22,728 nucleotides of DNA from a virus, in the IMG/VR virus record IMGVR_UViG_3300047552_000195, positions 1 through 22,728 of that record. One strand, given 5' to 3'. The notes beneath the pieces were generated by a model that was not told the origin of the DNA, did not search any database, and saw nothing but the letters and a program-made list of their open reading frames with translations. Shown in pieces: positions 13,677-19,473 of this stretch (position 1 is the first letter of the stretch; each line of letters begins with the position of its first letter). Made by a program: the position numbers and the translations under genes.

Positions 13677-14264
13677 TTATGCTTTCTGTAATACTAGTCC
13701 GTGTTGATCGAACTGTTGTTTGAACTTCTGGATGTTAGGTCCGAAGTAGATGAACACTTGGCCGCGAGTATTGCCGCCAAGTGATTTGCCGTCAGGCGCG
13801 TTGAATCCTATTCTGTGATCAGTAAAGCACCAAGCACTAGCGTGAGTGGCTAGTCGTTTGAACCACTTTGTATCAGTTGAGTTGTTGACTAAGATGATGC
13901 CTTCTTTGAAGTGCTTGAGTGTGAACTGTTCGATGAACTTGTCTACAGCGGCACCGCATAGTGGGCCGTAGGGCGGATTCATCCATACCGAATGGGCTAC
14001 CCAGTCAACTTCTAGTGAGCTATCTTCCTCGGAGTGATACTTGGTAGCTCGTACTACGTCATTAGCAAGGGCACTACTAAATGGATCTAAGTCGATAGTG
14101 CCTAGTACTAGTCTGGCGCTTTCGATGTACTCGGGTGGCGTGTACCAACTGTCGCTATCACGCCCTGCTTTAAGTTTTGTTACCGGCGCGCCGACGTAGC
14201 CTAGATTTTTTGCTACCGCCTTATTAGACGGTTGCTCTTCTGTAAACTCGAATAAGTTAGTCAT
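13677..14264 (-). CDS. Phage N6-adenine DNA methyltransferase (Dam-type, PF05869-like)
   Basis: The protein has the hallmark order of the phage DNA N-6-adenine methyltransferase family. It has SWYTPPEYI at ~39-47, then TIDLDPFSSALAN (~56-68) in the cofactor-binding position, and WMNPPYG (~94-100), the catalytic NPPY motif. These are followed by DKFIEQFT, a hydrophobic strand IILVNNSTDTKWF (~123-135) and GFNAPDGKSLGGNTRGQVFIYFG (~148-170). The length of 195 residues is usual for the family. It transfers a methyl group from S-adenosylmethionine to adenine in DNA, probably to shield the phage genome from restriction. The target site is not visible; GATC occurs in the window and is one candidate. 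It has no ribosome site, and its -10 box ends six bases before the ATG. Confidence 0.87.
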   Translation of the reverse strand: MTNLFEFTEEQPSNKAVAKNLGYVGAPVTKLKAGRDSDSWYTPPEYIESARLVLGTIDLDPFSSALANDVVRATKYHSEEDSSLEVDWVAHSVWMNPPYGPLCGAAVDKFIEQFTLKHFKEGIILVNNSTDTKWFKRLATHASAWCFTDHRIGFNAPDGKSLGGNTRGQVFIYFGPNIQKFKQQFDQHGLVLQKA

Positions 14265-14299
14265 TTTACCATTGTATCTTGTATTTCAGTCGAAGTCAA
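14265..14299 (-). promoter_or_regulatory. Sigma-70-like promoter of the methyltransferase operon, predicted leaderless
   Basis: On the minus strand TTGACT (14299-14294), a 17-base spacer and TACAAT (14276-14271) are followed by six bases and the ATG. The A of the start codon is at the expected +1. Confidence 0.65.
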
Positions 14300-14301
14300 T
14301 G

Positions 14302-14316
14302 TATAATGGATAAATA
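14302..14316 (+). promoter_or_regulatory. Overlapping early-type TATAAT and late-type GATAAATA boxes for the GIY-YIG gene
   Basis: TATAAT at 14302-14307 has a weak TTGTAT 17 bases upstream. GATAAATA at 14309-14316 is a full late box. Both would give leaders of about 55-65 bases containing a possible pseudoknot and the AAGGAG site. Confidence 0.55.
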
Positions 14317-14321
14317 AAAGT

Positions 14322-14360
14322 GTGGTTCACGAGCGTAGGAACTCTAACCACTCTAACGCT
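14322..14360 (+). ncRNA. Possible H-type pseudoknot in the leader of the GIY-YIG gene
   Basis: Two complementary pairs are interleaved. GTGGTT (14322-14327) pairs with AACCAC (14346-14351), and AGCGT (14332-14336) pairs with ACGCT (14356-14360). The connecting stretches are 4, 9 and 4 bases. The AAGGAG ribosome site starts three bases after the last stem. This is a paper fold only; it has not been tested against shuffled sequence. Confidence 0.4.
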
Positions 14361-14377
14361 ACAAGGAGCAATCAGCA

Positions 14378-15079
14378 ATGTTATTTAGTAGAAGAAATCC
14401 ACCACCTGGGTTTTATCATTACCTGTATCTAAGAGAAGACGGGTCGCCGTATTACTCAGGCAAGGGTAAAGGCGCTAGGGCATGGAAAGAACACGGGGTA
14501 TCTATACCTCCCGATGAACGAATAGTATTCACTCACTGGAATCTAACTGAGTTGTGGGCATTTGCCTTAGAACGATGGTATATTCGTTGGTATGGTCGTA
14601 AAGATATAGGCACCGGTATTCTTAGAAATAGAACTGACGGCGGCGAAGGTGCCAGTGGGCATCGACAGACCGAACAAGATAAGAAAAAGAAAAGCATCGC
14701 TCAACTAAAAGCAAGAGCGGAAGGTAAGGGTCCTAAGCCTGAAAATATCAGCGCTGGTAGAAAGGGCATAATACCTAAAAATCATCCATCATTTTTTGGA
14801 AGCGATAATCATAAGAAAAAGATGATAGAAAAATATGGGGTTGATAACCCATCATTGATTCCGGAAATCGTAGCTGGTAAGATTGGCAGCGGGAATGGCA
14901 GGTTCGATCATCGGGTGTATGAGTGGAATAACGTCCGAACTAATGAAACTATTCACTCCACTAGATACGATATGATACAGAGATTTGGTATAAATGTGAA
15001 TGTAATGGTGAAAATAATAAAGGGCGTCAGAAAGACACCCTGTAAAGATTGGATTTTAGTTACCACGCCTTTAGAATGA
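14378..15079 (+). CDS. GIY-YIG homing endonuclease, free-standing (copy A)
   Basis: The N-terminal nuclease domain reads [20 protein letters not shown] (~5-24), then [15 protein letters not shown] (~25-39), with the catalytic-type arginine in RAW. This is followed by [20 protein letters not shown] (~65-84), which supplies the usual glutamate, and [14 protein letters not shown]. The C-terminal part is Lys-rich with a [21 protein letters not shown] segment and an ending of the DNA-binding NUMOD1 type ([17 protein letters not shown]). It is closely related to the endonuclease at 21505-22158 over the first ~100 residues but differs in the DNA-binding half. It has AAGGAG nine bases before the ATG. 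It is inserted between two minus-strand genes, and its last 20 bases overlap the end of the 401-aa gene. Such enzymes spread themselves into sister phages lacking them. Confidence 0.87.
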   Translation: MLFSRRNPPPGFYHYLYLREDGSPYYSGKGKGARAWKEHGVSIPPDERIVFTHWNLTELWAFALERWYIRWYGRKDIGTGILRNRTDGGEGASGHRQTEQDKKKKSIAQLKARAEGKGPKPENISAGRKGIIPKNHPSFFGSDNHKKKMIEKYGVDNPSLIPEIVAGKIGSGNGRFDHRVYEWNNVRTNETIHSTRYDMIQRFGINVNVMVKIIKGVRKTPCKDWILVTTPLE

Positions 15080-16265
15080 TAATGTTATCATTCATTCTGC
15101 CATTGGGCTCGATGCCAACGGTAGTTAGGTCAGTGAAGAACTTTCTACTTGCCGGTTTACCAACTTTCATAAGTTCATTCAGTGTTGTTGGCTTTCTCAT
15201 TGTCTTTGTTTGACTTTTTACTTTATCGAAGCCTAAGATAGTATTGCCTTTTACTGATAATGACTTAGCATAATCATCTGCTGTTAGATAAATGAGTTTT
15301 CTTTTGGCAGTGTCGTATAAGAAACACTCCGTACAGCCGTGTAGTTTAGTCGGTGAGATACTTTCGAGCTTGAGTTTGTGTGTGGCGTCTTCGAACTTTT
15401 TGAGGTACTTGAGATTTTTGACGATTTTCTCAACAGGTACTGCTTTACGTGCTCTTGGCGCTTTGCTTGCTTTTTTAACTGATGAGTATCCGTTCAAGTC
15501 AGCGATGATTGCTTCGCAGAACTTGATAAGTGCTTTCATTTGTGTCTTGTTATAGTGAGCGTATGCTTCACGGAGTTGCTTGTCGTCTGTGTCTAGTACT
15601 TCCGTGAACTCTTTGATCTTCTTTTGCCAGATTTCTACTAGCATTGAGATGTGTTGGGGCAAGATGTTGCGTTCACTCAGCTCTTTCATTACCTTGCCGT
15701 CTGTTTTGAGTTTTAGATCAGCGCCCATGAACTCATCAAGTACGCCTTCTAGTTCGCCCTGTGCTTCACGAGCGCGTTCTCTCATAATCTCTTGTACGTT
15801 CGGTCGATTTGATTGAGGTGCTTCTTCGACTTTAGGTTTGAATGCGTCTGTTGTTTCTGGTGCTGATAGGGTAACTACTAGTCTCGTGATTTCGTTGTCT
15901 AGTCGTTGCTGTTCGTCCGATAATAAGTCTAGACCGCGTAGCGACAGTCGTGCTAGCCAAGCGTATGTAGTAATGATCTCGCCTTCGCCTACTTTGGCCA
16001 TCTTTTTAGCGAGTTCTTCTCGATCATTGTACAGGAGATAGTCACACAAGATTTCTTTTGCTTGTTTTGTGCCATAGAACCTGCTGTACCAGTTGAAGCT
16101 CATAGCAAGAGCGCCACGGCGATGCTCGATCTCTGGTTGCACGTTGAACACAGGCTCACTACCAGCGTATTTTGTCTCTGTATCGCTTGGACGCAAGTCT
16201 TTTGCGATGGTGCGTTCTGTTGGGTCAGCACTTTTCTTTGAAGTTTTTGTTGATTTGGTAGCCAT
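15060..16265 (-). CDS. Unknown phage protein, 401 aa, lysine-rich and helical
   Basis: I do not recognise a function. The N-terminal 45 residues are polar ([20 protein letters not shown]). Then comes a helical region [20 protein letters not shown] (~49-68) with [20 protein letters not shown], and [20 protein letters not shown] (~103-122). A charged coiled-coil-like middle (~150-260) includes [20 protein letters not shown] and [20 protein letters not shown]. The C-terminal third (~285-400) is more compact, with [29 protein letters not shown] (two cysteines). There are no Walker or nuclease motifs. I recall proteins with a similar RRGxxLxxNWY helix in marine T4-like phages, always uncharacterised. 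It lies alone between two endonuclease genes, with its own TTGACT-type promoter. Confidence 0.7.
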   Translation of the reverse strand: MATKSTKTSKKSADPTERTIAKDLRPSDTETKYAGSEPVFNVQPEIEHRRGALAMSFNWYSRFYGTKQAKEILCDYLLYNDREELAKKMAKVGEGEIITTYAWLARLSLRGLDLLSDEQQRLDNEITRLVVTLSAPETTDAFKPKVEEAPQSNRPNVQEIMRERAREAQGELEGVLDEFMGADLKLKTDGKVMKELSERNILPQHISMLVEIWQKKIKEFTEVLDTDDKQLREAYAHYNKTQMKALIKFCEAIIADLNGYSSVKKASKAPRARKAVPVEKIVKNLKYLKKFEDATHKLKLESISPTKLHGCTECFLYDTAKRKLIYLTADDYAKSLSVKGNTILGFDKVKSQTKTMRKPTTLNELMKVGKPASRKFFTDLTTVGIEPNGRMNDNIIILKAW

Positions 16266-16292
16266 AGTTGATTATTTTGAATAATAGTAGTG

Positions 16293-16321
16293 AGTGTAGC
16301 AGAATGGTCAGTTCTAGTCAA
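16293..16321 (-). promoter_or_regulatory. Sigma-70-like promoter of the 401-aa gene
   Basis: On the minus strand TTGACT (16321-16316), a 17-base spacer and TACACT (16298-16293) lie 27 bases before the ATG. No strong ribosome site is seen. A closer TATTAT on the same strand is an alternative -10 without a good -35. The -35 box is part of an inverted repeat shared with the divergent promoter. Confidence 0.45.
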
Positions 16322-16347
16322 TAGAGAATGGAACTATTCACTATTGA
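16318..16347. repeat. Inverted repeat TCAATAG / CTATTGA joining two divergent promoters
   Basis: TCAATAG (16318-16324) and CTATTGA (16341-16347) are exact reverse complements 16 bases apart. Each half overlaps the -35 box of one of the divergent promoters (minus TTGACT at 16321-16316, plus TTGATT at 16344-16349). One regulator could touch both. Confidence 0.45.
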
Positions 16348-16378
16348 TTTTATATTGTCCAAATGATATAATACATAT
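16344..16378 (+). promoter_or_regulatory. Strong sigma-70-like promoter of the second endonuclease, predicted leaderless
   Basis: TTGATT (16344-16349), a 17-base spacer and consensus TATAAT (16367-16372) are followed by six bases and the ATG at 16379. There is no Shine-Dalgarno sequence. Confidence 0.72.
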
Positions 16379-17059
16379 ATGAAAAAGATTTATCTAATGG
16401 TCAAGACACATAAAGTTACTGGGTTGAAGTACTTATGTAAGACTATCAGATCAGATTATATAAAGTATCAAGGCTCAGGCATTTATTGGCGTAAGCACCT
16501 CAAGATACACGGCAATCTAGTAGATACAGAAGTTCTTATGATACTTGATACCGATGAAGAACTAAAGAAGTGGGGCTTGTACTACAGCGAATTGTGGAAT
16601 ATAGTCAATGATGTCGATGAGAATGGTAAGAAGACTTGGGCGAACGAGAAGCCAGAGAGCGGAGACGGTGCTGCCAGTGGTAAATATCATCATAGTAGCG
16701 ATAAGACCATCTATACATTCTATCACGATGACGGGAGAGTAGAAGTGTGCTCTAGATCCGAACTACAAAGCAAATACGGCCTACATCGTGGGGCAGTGTC
16801 TAGTATATTACGTGGAGAATATCATACGGTTAATGGCTGGAGAATAACCGAGGCCAAACAGAAGTGGAAGATATCACAGGTCGCCGAGAAGAACAATAAC
16901 TACGACAAGAATATATACTCATTTATTCATGATGATGGCAGAACAGAAGATTGCACAGCGTATGATCTACGAACCAAATATAACCTCAATGCCGGTAGCG
17001 TTAGCGGCGTAATCAATGGCAATCAGCATCGTGTTGGTGGCTGGAGGCTAGTCAAGTAG
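16379..17059 (+). CDS. Probable GIY-YIG-type homing endonuclease with two NUMOD1-like repeats
   Basis: The N-terminus (MKKIYLMVKTHKVTGLKYLC, then YQGSGIYWRKHLKIHG and EELKKWGLYYSELWNIVND) is the divergent GIY-YIG type found in SegE-like phage endonucleases, with WANEKPESGDG closing the domain at ~100. Two DNA-binding repeats follow: TIYTFYHDDGRVEVCSRSEL...NGWRIT (~110-158) and NIYSFIHDDGRTEDCTAYDL...GGWRLV (~176-225). The same helix pattern (KYGLHRGAVSSILRGEYHTV and KYNLNAGSVSGVINGNQHRV) appears in each. The gene lies between the 401-aa gene and gp14, and its stop is one base before gp14's late promoter. Cleavage activity is inferred from family likeness, since the GIY motif itself is degenerate (IYLMV). 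Confidence 0.72.
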   Translation: MKKIYLMVKTHKVTGLKYLCKTIRSDYIKYQGSGIYWRKHLKIHGNLVDTEVLMILDTDEELKKWGLYYSELWNIVNDVDENGKKTWANEKPESGDGAASGKYHHSSDKTIYTFYHDDGRVEVCSRSELQSKYGLHRGAVSSILRGEYHTVNGWRITEAKQKWKISQVAEKNNNYDKNIYSFIHDDGRTEDCTAYDLRTKYNLNAGSVSGVINGNQHRVGGWRLVK

Positions 17060-17060
17060 A

Positions 17061-17068
17061 GATAAATA
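17061..17068 (+). promoter_or_regulatory. Late promoter box GATAAATA, six bases before gp14
   Basis: The box begins one base after the endonuclease stop and is followed by CATGAT and the gp14 ATG. No ribosome site lies between, so a leaderless late transcript is predicted. Confidence 0.68.
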
Positions 17069-17074
17069 CATGAT

Positions 17075-19237
17075 ATGCCACGCCTTAGCCTTTATTCCCC
17101 AACTAAATCCAATAACTTCCGATACCTAGATCGTATGATCAAGGCTCAGTTCGAAGTGGGTGGCACTGATTTACTGATCCATAAGTATCTTGGTCCCGCT
17201 AATACCGGTCCAAGCTCTAGCTTAGTTCAACCGCAGATAACGAAGCCAGATCCATTGGCTATTCAAGACCTATTATTCTTAGAGAATAGAGATCGCAAGT
17301 ACGACAGCGATGTTTATCGCTTGAGAGGGCATTATTCCGTAGCTAACTTGGACTTCGACTTGTCTCAGTTCGGTCTGTTTCTAACTAATGACGTTATTTT
17401 CGTCACTGTTCACTACAACGATATGATTGATTTAGTCGGACGTAAACTAATGGTCGGTGATGTGTTCGAACTGCCGCATCTAACTGACTATCACCCGCTT
17501 AATGACGCTATCCCTGTTGGCCTACGCCGTTATTATCAGATCACTGACGCTAACTATGCGTCGGAAGGCTTCTCTCAGACATGGTACCCTCACCTATGGC
17601 GTATCAAGTGTGAACCCCTAGTTGATAGTCAGCAGTTTGCTGGTATCTTATCTACGCCAACGAACACAGACACTTACATGGGTGATTGGGATGAGACTAA
17701 GACGTATGGTGAAGGATATACAGTGACTTACGGTGGTAAGACTTACACACCTGTCATCGGTAAGGGTCCTGTTCCTGCTGGCACACTGCCGACCGATACT
17801 ACCTACTGGCAAGTTGATACTGCCGGTACTCTAAAAGATTTGATCAGCACCTACAACAAGAATATCGAAATCAATGATGCTGCACTTGCCGAGGCTGCTA
17901 GATTAGTGCCTCAGACCGGCGTTGATCGTTCACAGTTGTACTTAGTGCCGTCCGGCACCGATAATGCTCCTGCTGCGCCAATCAACATCATTACTACTAA
18001 AGATGGTGGACCACAATTGGGCACTGGTACTCTTGCTATGTTCAGGAGTCGTCGTTACAAGAATGCTGGCGTCGGTATCAAGGTCGGCAGAACAGCTAGT
18101 GAGCAGCTAAAGGCTGGCGCTCGTGTTGTTCTTAGCACTGGAACTACTAGTGCCGGTAGAAATGCTGAGGGTAGCGGTCGTGTCAACGGTGATACTGTAC
18201 TAACAGCAACAGTTTACACTGGAACAACTAAAACTGGACCATACGGCACATCAGACAACATCTACTCTACTGCTGACCAAGTGCCTAACTTCTATATCAC
18301 AACAGTAGACACTGTTGCTAAGAGCACTACGGTGTCACTATTAGAGTGGAGTGATGATTTGAAGGTTGGATTGACTATTGCTGGCACTGTTTATAGCGCT
18401 AACGGTACACCTGCTAGTGTTTTTGACGCTGGTACTCGTATCACAGGCTTGAATAAGACAGCCAAGACGGTAACAGTAAGTAGTGCTACTAGAGTTGATA
18501 TGATTGGTGGCGTACAACTCGAAGTTGCTACTGATTTTAGCGGCATCTTCAAGAGTGTATTAGTTGAGCGGACTGGAGTAAGTCAGACTAAGATTATTCT
18601 TGCTTCTTATAATAAAGATTTAGCAGTAGGCAGTGTAATTCGTGCTACGGTAGTAACTACTGACGGCGGCACTACTAGTATTTTCAAGTCAGGCACTACT
18701 ATTACTAGTATCATTGCTGATATCGACAATGATGACTTGACTAACCCGTTGAATACTATCACTATCACTACTAGCAGTGCTACACTTGCTGGTATGAATG
18801 CGGGCGATCGTATTGAGTTCGCGTTTGACGACGGTAAGTTGATCGATGGTACTATGGACTTCCGAGCTGACGAAGATCCACGCTTTCAGTTCATTCGTCG
18901 TGCTAGTCCACGTTCATTCGGCTATCTCGCCGGCTATGGTAGCGGTGATGGTACTGCTCCTAACGGTGAACCTACTGGCAAGGGCATCGTGTTCCCTGCT
19001 AATCCTACCCTGGGCGACTACTTCCTACGCACTGACTACTCACCACAGACCTTATTCCGTTGGGACGGCAGTCTATGGATCAAGATCAGTGAGAAGGTAC
19101 GAACAGCAACTGGATTCGGCGCTGATAGTAAGAACCAGAAGGCTGGATTTATCAACAACACTGCTACAGTTACTCTAGCAGATGGTTCAACTGTACCAAG
19201 TCGCCAGAGTTTGTCGAGTGGGCTCAGGGCTGATTAA
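17075..19237 (+). CDS. 14: Neck protein, T4 gp14-like, enlarged by carbohydrate-binding-like and repeat domains
   Basis: gp14 closes the head with gp13; T4 gp14 has 256 residues and this has 720. The conserved N-terminus (1-195) includes FRYLDRMIKAQFEVGGTDLL, DRKYDSDVYRLRGHYSVANL and a VGDVFELPHLTDYHPLN strand that parallels the gp14 'EGDLIYFP' segment. The conserved C-terminus (~605-720) has EDPRFQFIRRASPRSFGYLA, PTLGDYFLRTDYSPQTLFRWDGSLWIKI and AGFINNTATVTLADG, as in cyanophage-type gp14. The inserted middle has a WDETKTYGEGYTVTYGGKTY unit at ~205-224 ending in TTYWQV, like carbohydrate-binding module 5/12. Two homologous beta repeats follow (~417-476 and ~506-569) with 'LxVGxxI ... GTxITxx ... 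TVTxS' patterns. The last 14 bases overlap the 69-aa gene on the other strand. Confidence 0.82.
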   Translation: MPRLSLYSPTKSNNFRYLDRMIKAQFEVGGTDLLIHKYLGPANTGPSSSLVQPQITKPDPLAIQDLLFLENRDRKYDSDVYRLRGHYSVANLDFDLSQFGLFLTNDVIFVTVHYNDMIDLVGRKLMVGDVFELPHLTDYHPLNDAIPVGLRRYYQITDANYASEGFSQTWYPHLWRIKCEPLVDSQQFAGILSTPTNTDTYMGDWDETKTYGEGYTVTYGGKTYTPVIGKGPVPAGTLPTDTTYWQVDTAGTLKDLISTYNKNIEINDAALAEAARLVPQTGVDRSQLYLVPSGTDNAPAAPINIITTKDGGPQLGTGTLAMFRSRRYKNAGVGIKVGRTASEQLKAGARVVLSTGTTSAGRNAEGSGRVNGDTVLTATVYTGTTKTGPYGTSDNIYSTADQVPNFYITTVDTVAKSTTVSLLEWSDDLKVGLTIAGTVYSANGTPASVFDAGTRITGLNKTAKTVTVSSATRVDMIGGVQLEVATDFSGIFKSVLVERTGVSQTKIILASYNKDLAVGSVIRATVVTTDGGTTSIFKSGTTITSIIADIDNDDLTNPLNTITITTSSATLAGMNAGDRIEFAFDDGKLIDGTMDFRADEDPRFQFIRRASPRSFGYLAGYGSGDGTAPNGEPTGKGIVFPANPTLGDYFLRTDYSPQTLFRWDGSLWIKISEKVRTATGFGADSKNQKAGFINNTATVTLADGSTVPSRQSLSSGLRAD

Positions 19238-19433
19238 GAATAGCCGTAATTTCTTCGACAGTCTCGCTTACTTCCCATGTACCGTGAGGTGGACAGAACA
19301 TAAACGTTACGTCTTCGATTGTTTCGTCTTCACGGGTAACTGTGTTACGGAAGATTGATACGATTACTTTTGAATCGATTGCTACTTTTTGTCCTCTTAG
19401 CGCTGGACTAGCGTTTGTTAGTGTAATGTACAT
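19224..19433 (-). CDS. Small conserved phage protein, 69 aa
   Basis: This compact protein has strands MYITLTNASPALRGQKVAID, SKVIVSIFRNTV and EDVTFMFCPPHGTWEVSETV, then a terminal helix EEITAILNQ. The layout (strand, turn, 'ID...IVSI', hairpin, 'EVSETVEEI' helix) resembles small FlbD-like proteins, and I recall very similar proteins in marine T4-like phages; no function is known to me. It is antisense to its neighbours: its 3' end overlaps gp14 by 14 bases, and its start is divergent from gp15, 40 bases away. Upstream is AAGTAAGAGC, a poor ribosome site. The strong protein-like pattern and conservation argue against it being a chance frame. Confidence 0.68.
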   Translation of the reverse strand: MYITLTNASPALRGQKVAIDSKVIVSIFRNTVTREDETIEDVTFMFCPPHGTWEVSETVEEITAILNQP

Positions 19434-19461
19434 GCTCTTACTTATTCAGAGCAGATAGGGC

Positions 19462-19469
19462 GATAAATA
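19462..19469 (+). promoter_or_regulatory. Late promoter box GATAAATA, four bases before gp15
   Basis: The box is followed by AAGC and ATG. The ATG is firmly placed because the protein start MSTYFYDQQCRRF aligns with T4 gp15 (MFGYFYNSSFRRY). There is no space for a leader, so translation would begin at or almost at the transcript end, or transcripts come from further upstream. Confidence 0.6.
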
Positions 19470-19473
19470 AAGC

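Noticed and set aside
15060-16265. 401-aa protein as large terminase or portal
   Set aside because: There is no Walker motif or nuclease motif for a terminase, and it lacks the size and pattern of a portal protein.
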